Origin: Chromatiales bacterium
GTDB taxonomy: Bacteria > Pseudomonadota > Gammaproteobacteria > Steroidobacterales > GCA-2729495
Length of the DNA stretch: 64,000 nucleotides
Assembly: GCA_002729495.1 (NCBI GenBank)
Contig: PBYE01000064.1
Span: 28,882 to 92,881, forward strand
Direction: 5' to 3'
Position 1 is the first letter of the stretch; every line of letters starts with the position of its first letter. Below are positions 29,397 to 37,558 of the stretch, piece after piece. The notes under the pieces are model-generated. The model was not told where the DNA came from. It was given only the letters and a program-made list of their open reading frames with translations, and made no database searches. The position numbers and the translations under genes are program-made.

Positions 29397-29666
29397 CCCG
29401 CGCTTTCGCCCGCATCCACCGCGACACAATCACCATTTTGGCCGTCGTGGCGTAGCTCTGCGACCTCTGCGATACCCGCCCCGCCAGGTGTTTCAGGCGT
29501 GGGGGAAGTAAAAGAACTGGTTCGCGACCGGCCTATAGACCTGCTCTGACCCTCTCCCGCGTACGAAGGGCAAAGGGATTGCGCAAATTCAATTGCCTGT
29601 CTCGAATTCGGTGCCGCTCATCCCCGGCAGCCGACCGTTAGTCGATTCGGTATTTGCAGGAATGGT

Positions 29667-29686
29667 TTTGTGAGCGGCGTCACAAA
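29667..29686. promoter_or_regulatory. CRP/Vfr-type binding palindrome
   Basis: TTTGTGA-gcggcg-TCACAAA is a perfect inverted repeat with the TGTGA-N6-TCACA core recognised by CRP/Vfr-family regulators. It lies about 305 nt before the first pilin start. In Pseudomonas Vfr promotes type IV pilus genes and twitching, so the site makes sense here, but binding is inferred. Confidence 0.6.
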
Positions 29687-29771
29687 GGCGGTTTTATGTC
29701 AGCCGGGTGCGGGGGCTTCGCTGCTACGCAAAAACTCCCCTTTAATATTAAAAAAAATAGTAAAAATAGTT

Positions 29772-29787
29772 ACTTACAGGTGTAAGT
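29772..29787. promoter_or_regulatory. 16-nt perfect palindrome, possible operator
   Basis: ACTTACA-gg-TGTAAGT, perfectly symmetrical, directly beside an A+T-rich block and about 85 nt downstream of the CRP-type site. Its position between a likely activator site and the pilin genes suggests an operator for an unknown dimeric regulator. Confidence 0.4.
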
Positions 29788-29991
29788 CGCAGTCGGGCCT
29801 GTACTGTATGTTGCAATGAGGCAAACTATCCAAACGTATCAACCGCGCGGGTCAGGCGCGGCTTTCGTGATTCTGTTCAATGTATTGCCGGGTGCGGCTC
29901 CGTAGTATCAGCCGCGTGTACACGACAGCGGCCTTAAAGCCCTGTCACCGGAACCGGCCCCCTGGGCCCCGCGTTTAAACGGATTTAGACA

Positions 29992-30624
29992 ATGCTGACA
30001 ACCCACCGACAAGCAGGCTTTAACGTCATCGAACTGATGGTCGTTCTGTTCGTCGCCTCTATTTTAATGAGTGTAGGGCTGCCTTCCTTTGGCACCTTCC
30101 TCGCGAACAACCGTATGGCGACATCGGCTAACGATGTCGGCGTCGCGTTACACGGGGCGCGCACCGAGGCCATCAAGCAGCGCGCCGACGTTACGGTTTG
30201 TGCCAGTACCAACTGGAATACGGCGAATCCGAGTTGCAGCAATACCGCGGCGATGTCGCTGGGCTGGATCATTTTTCGGGACGGTCCCTTAAACAACCCG
30301 AACCTGACCGTCGATGGCGGCGATGAAATTCTTTATGCGCACGGGCCTATGAACGGCGACGTGACGCTTACGGTCGCGGATACCGCAAATGTGATCGGGG
30401 GCCGTCAGTTTCTGAATTTTGCAAGTACCGGTTTTCCGCGTGCGGTAGTCGGCGGAAACAACACCATTTTCAATTTCCAGCTCTGTGATCACCGCGGAGA
30501 TCATGACACCGGCGGCGGCATAGCAGCGGGTCGCTGGATACAGCTGACACCGACGGGCCGTCCGCAGATTCACCGTGCGCAGGACGAAGTACAGGCAGGT
30601 GCCAACCCCGCAGGAGGCTGCTAG
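29992..30624 (+). CDS. GspH/FimT-family minor pseudopilin (FimU-like)
   Basis: 210 residues. The prepilin peptidase site is short-leader AG|FNVIELMVVLFVASILMS with Glu at +5 and the hydrophobic helix. The C-terminal part is the GspH-type beta domain with paired cysteines (CASTNW, NPSCSN) and a final GRPQI motif. It is the first gene of the minor pilin set, where FimU/FimT is found in Pseudomonas-like operons. Minor pilins prime pilus assembly in the inner membrane. Confidence 0.88.
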   Translation: MLTTHRQAGFNVIELMVVLFVASILMSVGLPSFGTFLANNRMATSANDVGVALHGARTEAIKQRADVTVCASTNWNTANPSCSNTAAMSLGWIIFRDGPLNNPNLTVDGGDEILYAHGPMNGDVTLTVADTANVIGGRQFLNFASTGFPRAVVGGNNTIFNFQLCDHRGDHDTGGGIAAGRWIQLTPTGRPQIHRAQDEVQAGANPAGGC

Positions 30625-30669
30625 CTACGCCCGTTAGCTAAGCGAGTCGCAAACGTATTGGAGCAATTG

Positions 30670-31128
30670 ATGGCAATCGTGCAAACAAACAAGACGCAAC
30701 GCGGCTTTACCTTGCTGGAAGCGCTGATCGCCCTGGTTATTTTGTCAGTGGGCATGCTGGGTATTGCGGCCTTGTACGTGGAAGGCCTGAGAGCAGGCCG
30801 CACCGCTGTGTACCGGACAACGGCAGTGTCGCTGGCTGCGGACATGATGGACCGTGTGCGCGTGAATCCGGCGGCACAGGGTGACTACGCCATGGGTGGC
30901 GTGATGGCCGATTGCACGAATGGCGGATTCGATTGCAACCGGACCCAGATTGCACGCGAAGATGTAGCGATATGGGAAGCGGAAGTCGCTGCGCGCCTGC
31001 CGGCCGGTGCCGACGCAGATATTGTCTTTACCGCGGGCGCTCCGGAAGACACCTACACGATCACCCTGTCGTGGCCGGAACCCGGTTTCGACGACGACCT
31101 GTCCTATACGCTTGTGGCGAGAATGTGA
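30670..31128 (+). CDS. pilV: Type IV pilus minor pilin PilV
   Basis: 152 residues. RG|FTLLEALIALVILSVGMLG is a canonical class III signal and N-terminal helix; the PilV family signature ALYVEGLRAGRTAVYRTTAVSLA and DMMDRVRVNP follows. The start at 30670 has GGAG upstream; the frame also opens at a TTG four codons earlier. Part of the tip-priming minor pilin complex. Confidence 0.92.
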   Translation: MAIVQTNKTQRGFTLLEALIALVILSVGMLGIAALYVEGLRAGRTAVYRTTAVSLAADMMDRVRVNPAAQGDYAMGGVMADCTNGGFDCNRTQIAREDVAIWEAEVAARLPAGADADIVFTAGAPEDTYTITLSWPEPGFDDDLSYTLVARM

Positions 31129-31136
31129 GGATAGCG

Positions 31137-32105
31137 ATGCACATGCACTTAAACAGTCAGCGCGGAATGACCCTTATCGAGTTGATGATATCGATGACGA
31201 TCAGCCTGTTTCTCGTGCTGGGCGCGGTAACCGTATACAACCAGGGGCGAGCGAATTACCAGGCCACTGAAGGCATAGCGCGAGTGCAGGAAAATATGCG
31301 TTTCGCGCTTACCGTGATGGAGCCTGATATCAGGCTGGCCGGTTTCTGGGGCCAGAACAACAATACCTACAATGTCGATACCACCGGGGTCGGCGTTATT
31401 TGTGATGGCAACGTCGTGTCCAACTGGGCACTGGATGTAACTATGCCGCTGGATGCATTGAACAATGTTGATGCCGGTAACGCCGAAGACTTTACAGACG
31501 ATTGTTCCACCTTTGGTGATGGCATTATCGGCAATACCGATGTGCTGATGGTGCGCCACGCCAGCGGCCAGGAACGACCGCTGAATGCAGGGACGCTGCA
31601 GGTTCAGAGCAACCGGATGCGCAGCGTAATGTTTAACGACGGCAACGTGCCGGCTACGTTTGGTGGCGGCACCGGTACTTTCGATTACGTTTTTAATGTC
31701 TGGTACATCGGCCAGGATTCGTCAAACCTGGACGACGTACCATCGTTGCGCCGTCTCACGATGAACGGCGGTCAGGTTGTGGATGAAGAAGTGATTGCCG
31801 GCGTTGAGAACATGCAGATCCAGTTTGGCGTCGACACCCTTGACGTTTCGGGTAACCCCGACGGGCAGATCGACCGCTATGTCGATCCCGAAGACGCGAT
31901 CCTGCCGAATGCCACGGTCATGGCGGTACGCATCTGGATGCTTCTCCGCACCGAGTACGCGGAGAGGGGATTCGTAGACGGTGCGAGCTATACACCTCTC
32001 GACGGAAACCTGGGCGACATTACGCCGGACGATGGGTTCCGCCGCATGCAGATAACCAAAACTATTTTTGTGCGCAATTTTAACCGCGACGTTGGGCCCC
32101 TCTAG
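31137..32105 (+). CDS. pilW: Type IV pilus minor pilin PilW
   Basis: 322 residues. The prepilin site is RG|MTLIELMISMTISLFLVLG, with Met at +1 rather than Phe. The family segment RVQENMRFALTVMEPDIRLAGFWG follows and the C-terminus carries RTEYAERGF and MQITKTIFVRN. It starts 8 nt after pilV. Works with PilV, PilX, FimU and PilY1 at the pilus tip. Confidence 0.92.
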   Translation: MHMHLNSQRGMTLIELMISMTISLFLVLGAVTVYNQGRANYQATEGIARVQENMRFALTVMEPDIRLAGFWGQNNNTYNVDTTGVGVICDGNVVSNWALDVTMPLDALNNVDAGNAEDFTDDCSTFGDGIIGNTDVLMVRHASGQERPLNAGTLQVQSNRMRSVMFNDGNVPATFGGGTGTFDYVFNVWYIGQDSSNLDDVPSLRRLTMNGGQVVDEEVIAGVENMQIQFGVDTLDVSGNPDGQIDRYVDPEDAILPNATVMAVRIWMLLRTEYAERGFVDGASYTPLDGNLGDITPDDGFRRMQITKTIFVRNFNRDVGPL

Positions 32106-32135
32106 GGCTCCAGGCGATAAACAGGATTGCAGGAA

Positions 32136-32594
32136 ATGAACATGAACAGCTCAAGGCTCAAACATCAAAAAGGTGCTGCACTGGTGGTTTCACTGGTCAT
32201 GTTGCTGGTGCTGACGCTGCTCGCCATTACGACCATGAGTACCGCGAGCCTCGAGGTGGCGATGGCAAGTAACCATCAATACCAGGAAAACGCTTTTCAG
32301 CTGGCGGAAACGGGTAACGACGTGTTTCTTATCCGGGCGGCCAACAACATTAACTGCATTGATACGGAAAACCCTGGTCTCTGCGATTTCGACGATGATA
32401 TTGATGCTATGAACGGCAACGTCACGGTAGCGACAACAAACCAGTCACCCATTAACCCCCCGGCGTGCCCGGGCAGTAGTGCGGACAAGTACGTGGCCTA
32501 CCAGTTTCAGACAGTTTCAACAGGGACAACTTTTGCCCAGGACGCGCGCTCGGTGCATACACAGGGTTGGTACCGCTGCGGGCCAAGCCTCTAG
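32136..32594 (+). CDS. pilX: Type IV pilus minor pilin PilX
   Basis: 152 residues. KG|AALVVSLVMLLVLTLLAI is the PilX-type N-terminus, which lacks the usual Glu at +5. The next segment, STASLEVAMASNHQYQENAFQLAE, is a family hallmark. A second ATG at 32142 has better spacing from AGGA and could be the true start. Two cysteines in the C-terminal half may form a disulfide. Confidence 0.88.
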   Translation: MNMNSSRLKHQKGAALVVSLVMLLVLTLLAITTMSTASLEVAMASNHQYQENAFQLAETGNDVFLIRAANNINCIDTENPGLCDFDDDIDAMNGNVTVATTNQSPINPPACPGSSADKYVAYQFQTVSTGTTFAQDARSVHTQGWYRCGPSL

Positions 32595-32614
32595 ATGTAG
32601 ACGGAGAACTTCTA

Positions 32615-32974
32615 ATGACTAAGTTCAAATGGATTTTTGTAATCACCGCACTGGCTGTTTCCGGCCTCGCATTTGGCGCGCTTGAGCGTATCGAGGACGG
32701 TATGGAGCTCACGCTGGACCAGGTGCGACTGCCCGCACACACGGCGGATCAGTTGACTGTAAATGGCTGTGATGGCTGCGATCAGTTCGTTCTGAAGGTT
32801 GATGCAGCGACCCGGTACATACATCGGGTCGGAGGCCATGATCAGGCGCTGACACACCCGGCATTTCAGCGGGCAGCCCGGGCGGCAAAGCGTACGCTCG
32901 ATGAGACACCCATTATCGTTTTTTATAAACCTGCAACCAGGACTGTAACCCGGGTCATTTTGATCACGGGCTAG
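32615..32974 (+). CDS. Small exported protein in the pilus operon, function unknown
   Basis: 119 residues with a signal peptide (MTKFKWIFVITALAVSG, cleavage near FGA). The mature part holds a CDGC pair (in TVNGCDGCDQF) and ends in VFYKPATRTVTRVILITG. It starts 20 nt after pilX with GGAG upstream, and pilY1 follows after 23 nt. In Pseudomonas a small protein, PilY2, stands after pilY1; this one stands before it. I cannot show homology to PilY2, so the role is open: periplasmic helper, disulfide or metal binding are possible. Confidence 0.75.
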   Translation: MTKFKWIFVITALAVSGLAFGALERIEDGMELTLDQVRLPAHTADQLTVNGCDGCDQFVLKVDAATRYIHRVGGHDQALTHPAFQRAARAAKRTLDETPIIVFYKPATRTVTRVILITG

Positions 32975-32997
32975 GCAGCTGAGCAGAGGAAGGCATC

Positions 32998-35900
32998 ATG
33001 AATAAAGCAAGGATGCATATAGTTTCGATGGCGGCTGCGTTCGGATTGGTCGCCGTGACAGGTGGCACGGCAATGGCCGATGACATTGAACTGTTTATCG
33101 CCGGCGAAGACACCTCAATTGATAACGGCGCGCAGCCCAATGTGCTGTTCGTTATTGACACCTCTGGCAGTATGACGAGCGAGGTCGTGACCCAGGTTGC
33201 GTGGGACCCGAATACTACGTTCGATGATTGTTATCGCAGCGATGCGATCTACTGGGGTTTCTCCAGCACGGCCCCGAGCTGCAACAGTAACCACTGGTTT
33301 TATAAGACAAAAAATATGTGCCAGGCATCCAGCGGAAGTCTGGACGGCATCGGCGAGTGGAGCGGGAGTGCGCTGGCTTACCGATCGAACCGAAACCGCT
33401 GGGTACGGTTGCGTGCGTCCAGAAAAAATCGCGATGTGGAATGTGAAGATGACGCGGGCGTTCATGGGTCGATATCAGGCAGTTACTGGGCTGCAAACGG
33501 CAACGCCGGACCCTGGGCAGGGAATGACAATTCGGAGCCTCAGTGGAACTACAACTACACCTTCTTCGACGGCAATTACCTGAACTGGTTAAACAGTGAT
33601 GGTGAAGTTACCACCACGCACATCGATATTGTCAAGGATGTGACTGTCAACCTGCTGGATAATCTGAATGGCGTGAACGTCGGTATGATGCGTTTCAACC
33701 AGTACGAGGGCGGTTCGGTCGACTTTGCAATGGAGAATATCGCTACGGCGAGAAGCAACCTTCAGGATGCTGTGCAGAATCTGTCAATTGACATATATAC
33801 GCCGCTGTCTGAAACACTGTATGAAGCCTATCTGTACTACACAGGCGGCAATGTTGACTATGGCGATGGCTATGAGCATACCAGTGTAGCGAGTTCGCGC
33901 GTCGGCAATACAACGGCATCCGGGCAGTACCAGACGCCGATTGAATTCGCCTGTCAGAAGAACTACATCATATTTTTGACCGACGGTGCGGCAACCCGAG
34001 ATGCGGGTGCGGAGTCCAAAATCGAAGGCCTACCCAATTTCGGGCAATACACAGGCACTTCCGCCTGTCTGGATGGTGATTCCGCTGCCGATGGCAGGAG
34101 TGGTATCTGTCTCGACGAAATGGCTGCCTATATGCAGAACAAGGATATATCACCTCTGTACGGCGAGCAGAACGTCACAACCTATACCATCGGGTTTACA
34201 GTTGATCTGGAACTTCTTGCTGACACCGCGGAAAAAGGTGGGGGCGAGTACCATCTTGCGGATGACACCACGAGTTTGACCAGCGCTCTGACGAAGATCA
34301 CCGTATCGATTCTTGACGATGCTGCGACCTTTACGGCTCCGTCGGTACCGGTTAATGCCTTTAACCGAACCCAGAACCTTAAAGACGTGTTCGTCTCCGT
34401 GTTTAACCCGTCCTCGACGGTACACTGGCCGGGTAACATGAAGAAATATCGTCTTGTAAGCGGTCAGCTGATCGATGCGAACGGCACGCTTGCGGTGGAT
34501 CCCGTCACCGGCTTCTTCCGCGAGGGTTCACAGAGTTACTGGTCGGATGAGCCGGATGATGATCGAGCGGCTGACGGCGGAGCTGCGGGCGAATTGCCCT
34601 ACTGGGGTGATCGGCTGCTCTTCACCAATATCGCCGGGGGCGACCTCAACAGCGCTGCAAACCGCGTATGGCCTGGTACCGTAGGTCTGGATGAAGACTT
34701 TATGGGCGTGCCCGTGGCGCAGGATTCCGGCTACTACGACTTGTGGGAAATCGAGAAACTGCTGCTCTGGATGAACGGTCTCGATGTGTTTGACGACGAT
34801 GACGATGGCGACGATGTTGACACCCGCAACATGATGGGCGATCCGTTGCATGTGAAGCCTGTGCCGGTAATTTACGGTGGTCCAGCCGATGCGCCTGACA
34901 TGGTTGTTTACACCGCGACCAATGACGGTTACCTGCATGCCATCGACCCGACGGACGGCAGCGAACTCTGGACCTTCGTTCCGGAGCGGATGCTGCCGCT
35001 CATGTATAACCAGTACCTGGACCAGCCCACCACGACCCGTACTTATGGTCTTGACGGCGAGATCAAACACGTCGTCCTGAACGACGACGGTAAGGGCGGC
35101 ATCGCCGGAACGGAACGCGCCATACTGCTGTTCGGTATGCGGCGTGGCGGCGACGTGATGTTCGCACTGGATGTTACGGATCGTTACGACCCGCAACTAC
35201 TGTGGGTGGCGGATTCCGAAACTGAAGGCTTTGAGGATCTGGGCCAGACCTGGTCGACGCCGCAGGTGGCTGAGGTCAATGTCGGCGGAACTGCCAGGGA
35301 TGTCGCGATCTTCGCCGGCGGCTACGACACGGGTCAGGATGACGACGACTACACGACCGACTCCCAGGGCAACGCGATTTACATGGTTGACCTTGTATCC
35401 GGTCAGCTCATCTGGAGCGGTGGCGCTGCAGACGGCCACGATCTCGTGCTGGATGAAATGGAACACTCGATTCCGGCGCCGATGACCGTGCTCGATGTCA
35501 ACAATGACGGCTACGGCGATCGCATGTATGTGGGCGACATGGGCGGCCGTGTCTGGCGTTTCGACATCTTCAACGGCGAGAGCGTCGATGATCTGGTACA
35601 CGGCGGCGTGATCGCCAGCCTGGGCGGTGCGGCAGAGGAAGGCGGCGCCGGAGCAGCCGACTTGCGCCGCTTCTACAACCAGGTGGACGTGGTTGACGTG
35701 ATCCGCAAGGAATATCGTTATCTTGCGCTGAATGTAGGTTCTGGTTACCGTGCGCACCCTCTCGATCGGGATATCGAAGAGGAGTTCTTCTCGATACGTG
35801 ACTACGATATATTCCCGCAGCTGCACACGGATGATTATGACGAGCCTGTTGTAATCGATGAAGTTATCGACATCACAGACCTGTCCAGCGCGCATCTTGA

Positions 35901-36342
35901 CAGCGATGACAAAGGCTGGCGCCTGCGGATGGAGAAGGCGCCGGGCGAGAAGATATTGAACCGTTCAGTGACTTTCCAGGACGCCATCTACTTCACCTCG
36001 TTTGCTCCGGGTACCGGCGCTAATGCCTGTACCGCTGCGCCCGGCCAGAACCGCCTGTACAAGATCGACCTTGCTTCAGGCGATCCCGTGGCCAACCTCG
36101 ATGACAGTGTTGATGATGATCTGAATGAAGACGATCGCTCGACCGAGCTGAAACAGGGTGGCATCGCTCCGGGTGTGGAGATCTTCTTCACTGACAGCGA
36201 TGACGGTGATGATGACGACGATTGTGAAGAGGGTGAGGACTGCGGGCCCAAGCCGAACTGTGGCAGTGGCCTGGAATTCATCGGCCAGTGCGGCGACCCG
36301 GTAGCCCCCGTACGGACCTTCTGGACGCAGGACGGTACCTGA
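32998..36342 (+). CDS. pilY1: PilY1-family pilus tip adhesin/assembly protein
   Basis: 1114 residues with a signal peptide ending AMA. The von Willebrand A-like half begins at about 48, with the MIDAS motif DTSGSMTS (Asp54, Ser56, Ser58). The C-terminal half is the Neisseria-PilC-type beta-propeller (VVYTATNDGYLHAID, GSELWTFVPE). A calcium loop of the PilY1 kind is DVNNDGYGD (833-841), which in Pseudomonas controls extension and retraction. The very end is acidic (SDDGDDDDDCEEGEDCG) with several cysteines, which is unusual. It needs the minor pilins to reach the tip. Confidence 0.93.
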   Translation: MNKARMHIVSMAAAFGLVAVTGGTAMADDIELFIAGEDTSIDNGAQPNVLFVIDTSGSMTSEVVTQVAWDPNTTFDDCYRSDAIYWGFSSTAPSCNSNHWFYKTKNMCQASSGSLDGIGEWSGSALAYRSNRNRWVRLRASRKNRDVECEDDAGVHGSISGSYWAANGNAGPWAGNDNSEPQWNYNYTFFDGNYLNWLNSDGEVTTTHIDIVKDVTVNLLDNLNGVNVGMMRFNQYEGGSVDFAMENIATARSNLQDAVQNLSIDIYTPLSETLYEAYLYYTGGNVDYGDGYEHTSVASSRVGNTTASGQYQTPIEFACQKNYIIFLTDGAATRDAGAESKIEGLPNFGQYTGTSACLDGDSAADGRSGICLDEMAAYMQNKDISPLYGEQNVTTYTIGFTVDLELLADTAEKGGGEYHLADDTTSLTSALTKITVSILDDAATFTAPSVPVNAFNRTQNLKDVFVSVFNPSSTVHWPGNMKKYRLVSGQLIDANGTLAVDPVTGFFREGSQSYWSDEPDDDRAADGGAAGELPYWGDRLLFTNIAGGDLNSAANRVWPGTVGLDEDFMGVPVAQDSGYYDLWEIEKLLLWMNGLDVFDDDDDGDDVDTRNMMGDPLHVKPVPVIYGGPADAPDMVVYTATNDGYLHAIDPTDGSELWTFVPERMLPLMYNQYLDQPTTTRTYGLDGEIKHVVLNDDGKGGIAGTERAILLFGMRRGGDVMFALDVTDRYDPQLLWVADSETEGFEDLGQTWSTPQVAEVNVGGTARDVAIFAGGYDTGQDDDDYTTDSQGNAIYMVDLVSGQLIWSGGAADGHDLVLDEMEHSIPAPMTVLDVNNDGYGDRMYVGDMGGRVWRFDIFNGESVDDLVHGGVIASLGGAAEEGGAGAADLRRFYNQVDVVDVIRKEYRYLALNVGSGYRAHPLDRDIEEEFFSIRDYDIFPQLHTDDYDEPVVIDEVIDITDLSSAHLDSDDKGWRLRMEKAPGEKILNRSVTFQDAIYFTSFAPGTGANACTAAPGQNRLYKIDLASGDPVANLDDSVDDDLNEDDRSTELKQGGIAPGVEIFFTDSDDGDDDDDCEEGEDCGPKPNCGSGLEFIGQCGDPVAPVRTFWTQDGT

Positions 36343-36376
36343 TCACAGCAACTAAAGACTTTAAGGGATTAGCAGC

Positions 36377-36811
36377 ATGCGTAAGTTTCAACAAGGTATA
36401 ACGCTCGTGGAATTACTGGTGGTAGTCGTGATCATTTCGATCCTGATGACTGTCGCTGTTCCTTCCTATCGGCAATATGCAATGCGGGCTAATCGCGCGG
36501 AGGCGAAATGGAATCTGCTGCGTATAGCAGCCGCCCAGGAGAAGTTCTATCTGCAAAACAACACCTATGCAGATGATGACGATTTCTCGGATGCGCCGCC
36601 CAACGGTCTGGGTATTGATGCGACTACTGAAAGTGGGCTCTACACCCTAAGTATAACCGCGGCCGATGCGACTGGCTTTCAGGCGCAGGCACTCGCGGAA
36701 GGCGGGCAGACCGACGACACGGACTGTGACGTTTTTGGTATAGACGACACCGGCGTACGTTACGGTGGACCCGGACCACTGGGTACTGGTAACGACCCCG
36801 ATTGCTGGTAG
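36377..36811 (+). CDS. pilE: Type IV minor pilin PilE-like
   Basis: 144 residues. QG|ITLVELLVVVVIISILMTVAVPSYRQY is the prepilin signal and helix, with Ile at +1 where Phe is usual. NRAEAKWNLLRIAAAQEKFYLQNNTY is the PilE family stretch and the C-terminus has a DCD...DCW cysteine pair for the D-loop. Last gene of the operon, followed by a strong terminator. Confidence 0.9.
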   Translation: MRKFQQGITLVELLVVVVIISILMTVAVPSYRQYAMRANRAEAKWNLLRIAAAQEKFYLQNNTYADDDDFSDAPPNGLGIDATTESGLYTLSITAADATGFQAQALAEGGQTDDTDCDVFGIDDTGVRYGGPGPLGTGNDPDCW

Positions 36812-36836
36812 ACAACAATCAGAGCTGGAAAATATT

Positions 36837-36866
36837 CAGGCCCTGCATTGCAGGGCCTGTTTTTTT
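36837..36866 (+). terminator. Rho-independent terminator of the pilus operon
   Basis: CAGGCCCTGC and GCAGGGCCTG form a perfect 10-bp stem with a 3-nt loop, followed by seven T residues. It lies 25 nt after the pilE-like stop codon and separates the pilus operon from the rhombosortase gene. Confidence 0.95.
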
Positions 36867-36917
36867 GTTTACTGCTAGTATTCGTGCGTGTGCAAAACCG
36901 GTAAAAGACCCCCCCGC

Positions 36918-37511
36918 ATGAATCGCAAAACATCGCTAACCGCTCTTATCAACAGGCAGGGGTTGTCTGTCTACCTGCTGGCTGCAGGATGTTTGTTGCT
37001 CGGACCCTGGAACGTCGACGCCCTGCAAATGTTCAGCCTCGACCGCAGCGATCTGGCCGCCGGGGAATTCTGGCGTTTCTGGACCGGGCCGCTCGTGCAC
37101 CTGTCCTGGGCACATATCGGGCTGAACCTCGCGGGCCTTGTTCTCCTGCAGCAGATGTTCGGCCAGGAGCTGCGGCCGGCGATCTCAGCCTGGGGCTACG
37201 GAATTATCGCATTGCTCGTCGGGTTGTGTTTCATGGCATTCAGCCGCTTCGGTTATGTCGTCGGCCTGTCGGCCGTGCTGCACGGCCTGTTCGCGATGGC
37301 AGCTTGCCTTGCCATGCGCCGCGACGGCCTGCTGTCTGCGGGCGTATTGCTCGTCGTCGGTGGCAAGGTTGTATGGGAGAAAATCCAGGGGCCGTCGACA
37401 CTGGTCGAAGACCTAATAGGGCTGCCCGTCGCCGCCGACACGCATTTGTACGGCTTCGGCGCGGGCCTGGTACTTGGCGCCGTAATAGTGCTGTCTGCCG
37501 CGCGGCGCTAA
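36918..37511 (+). CDS. rrtA: Rhombosortase (rhomboid-family intramembrane protease)
   Basis: 197 residues, about six membrane helices. The catalytic Ser118 is in GLSAVLHG and His176 in ADTHLYGFGAG; HIGLN supplies the conserved helix-2 His/Asn. These spacings fit the rhombosortase branch, which processes proteins with a GlyGly-CTERM tail rather than ordinary rhomboid substrates. No GlyGly-CTERM protein is encoded in this window. No Shine-Dalgarno is visible before 36918; a GTG at 36888 is the alternative start. It lies beyond the pilus terminator and so is probably a separate unit. Confidence 0.85.
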   Translation: MNRKTSLTALINRQGLSVYLLAAGCLLLGPWNVDALQMFSLDRSDLAAGEFWRFWTGPLVHLSWAHIGLNLAGLVLLQQMFGQELRPAISAWGYGIIALLVGLCFMAFSRFGYVVGLSAVLHGLFAMAACLAMRRDGLLSAGVLLVVGGKVVWEKIQGPSTLVEDLIGLPVAADTHLYGFGAGLVLGAVIVLSAARR

Positions 37512-37558
37512 TATAGTCTGCCTGCTACAAAAAAAATCAAGAGGTACACGGGGGCGAC

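Larger units (their letters stand above)
29397..29991. promoter_or_regulatory. Long leader region upstream of the minor pilin operon
   Basis: 595 nt without a convincing gene. It contains a CRP/Vfr-type palindrome (29667-29686), an A+T-rich block about 29743-29772 that could act as an UP element or be bent DNA, and a 16-nt palindrome right after it (29772-29787). No clear -35/-10 pair is seen. It probably carries the main promoter of the pilus operon. Confidence 0.5.

Noticed and set aside
34528-35895. Two long minus-strand ORFs (222 and 232 residues) within pilY1
   Set aside because: They mirror the pilY1 frame; composition rich in His/Val/Ile is typical of antisense reading, and no start context supports them.
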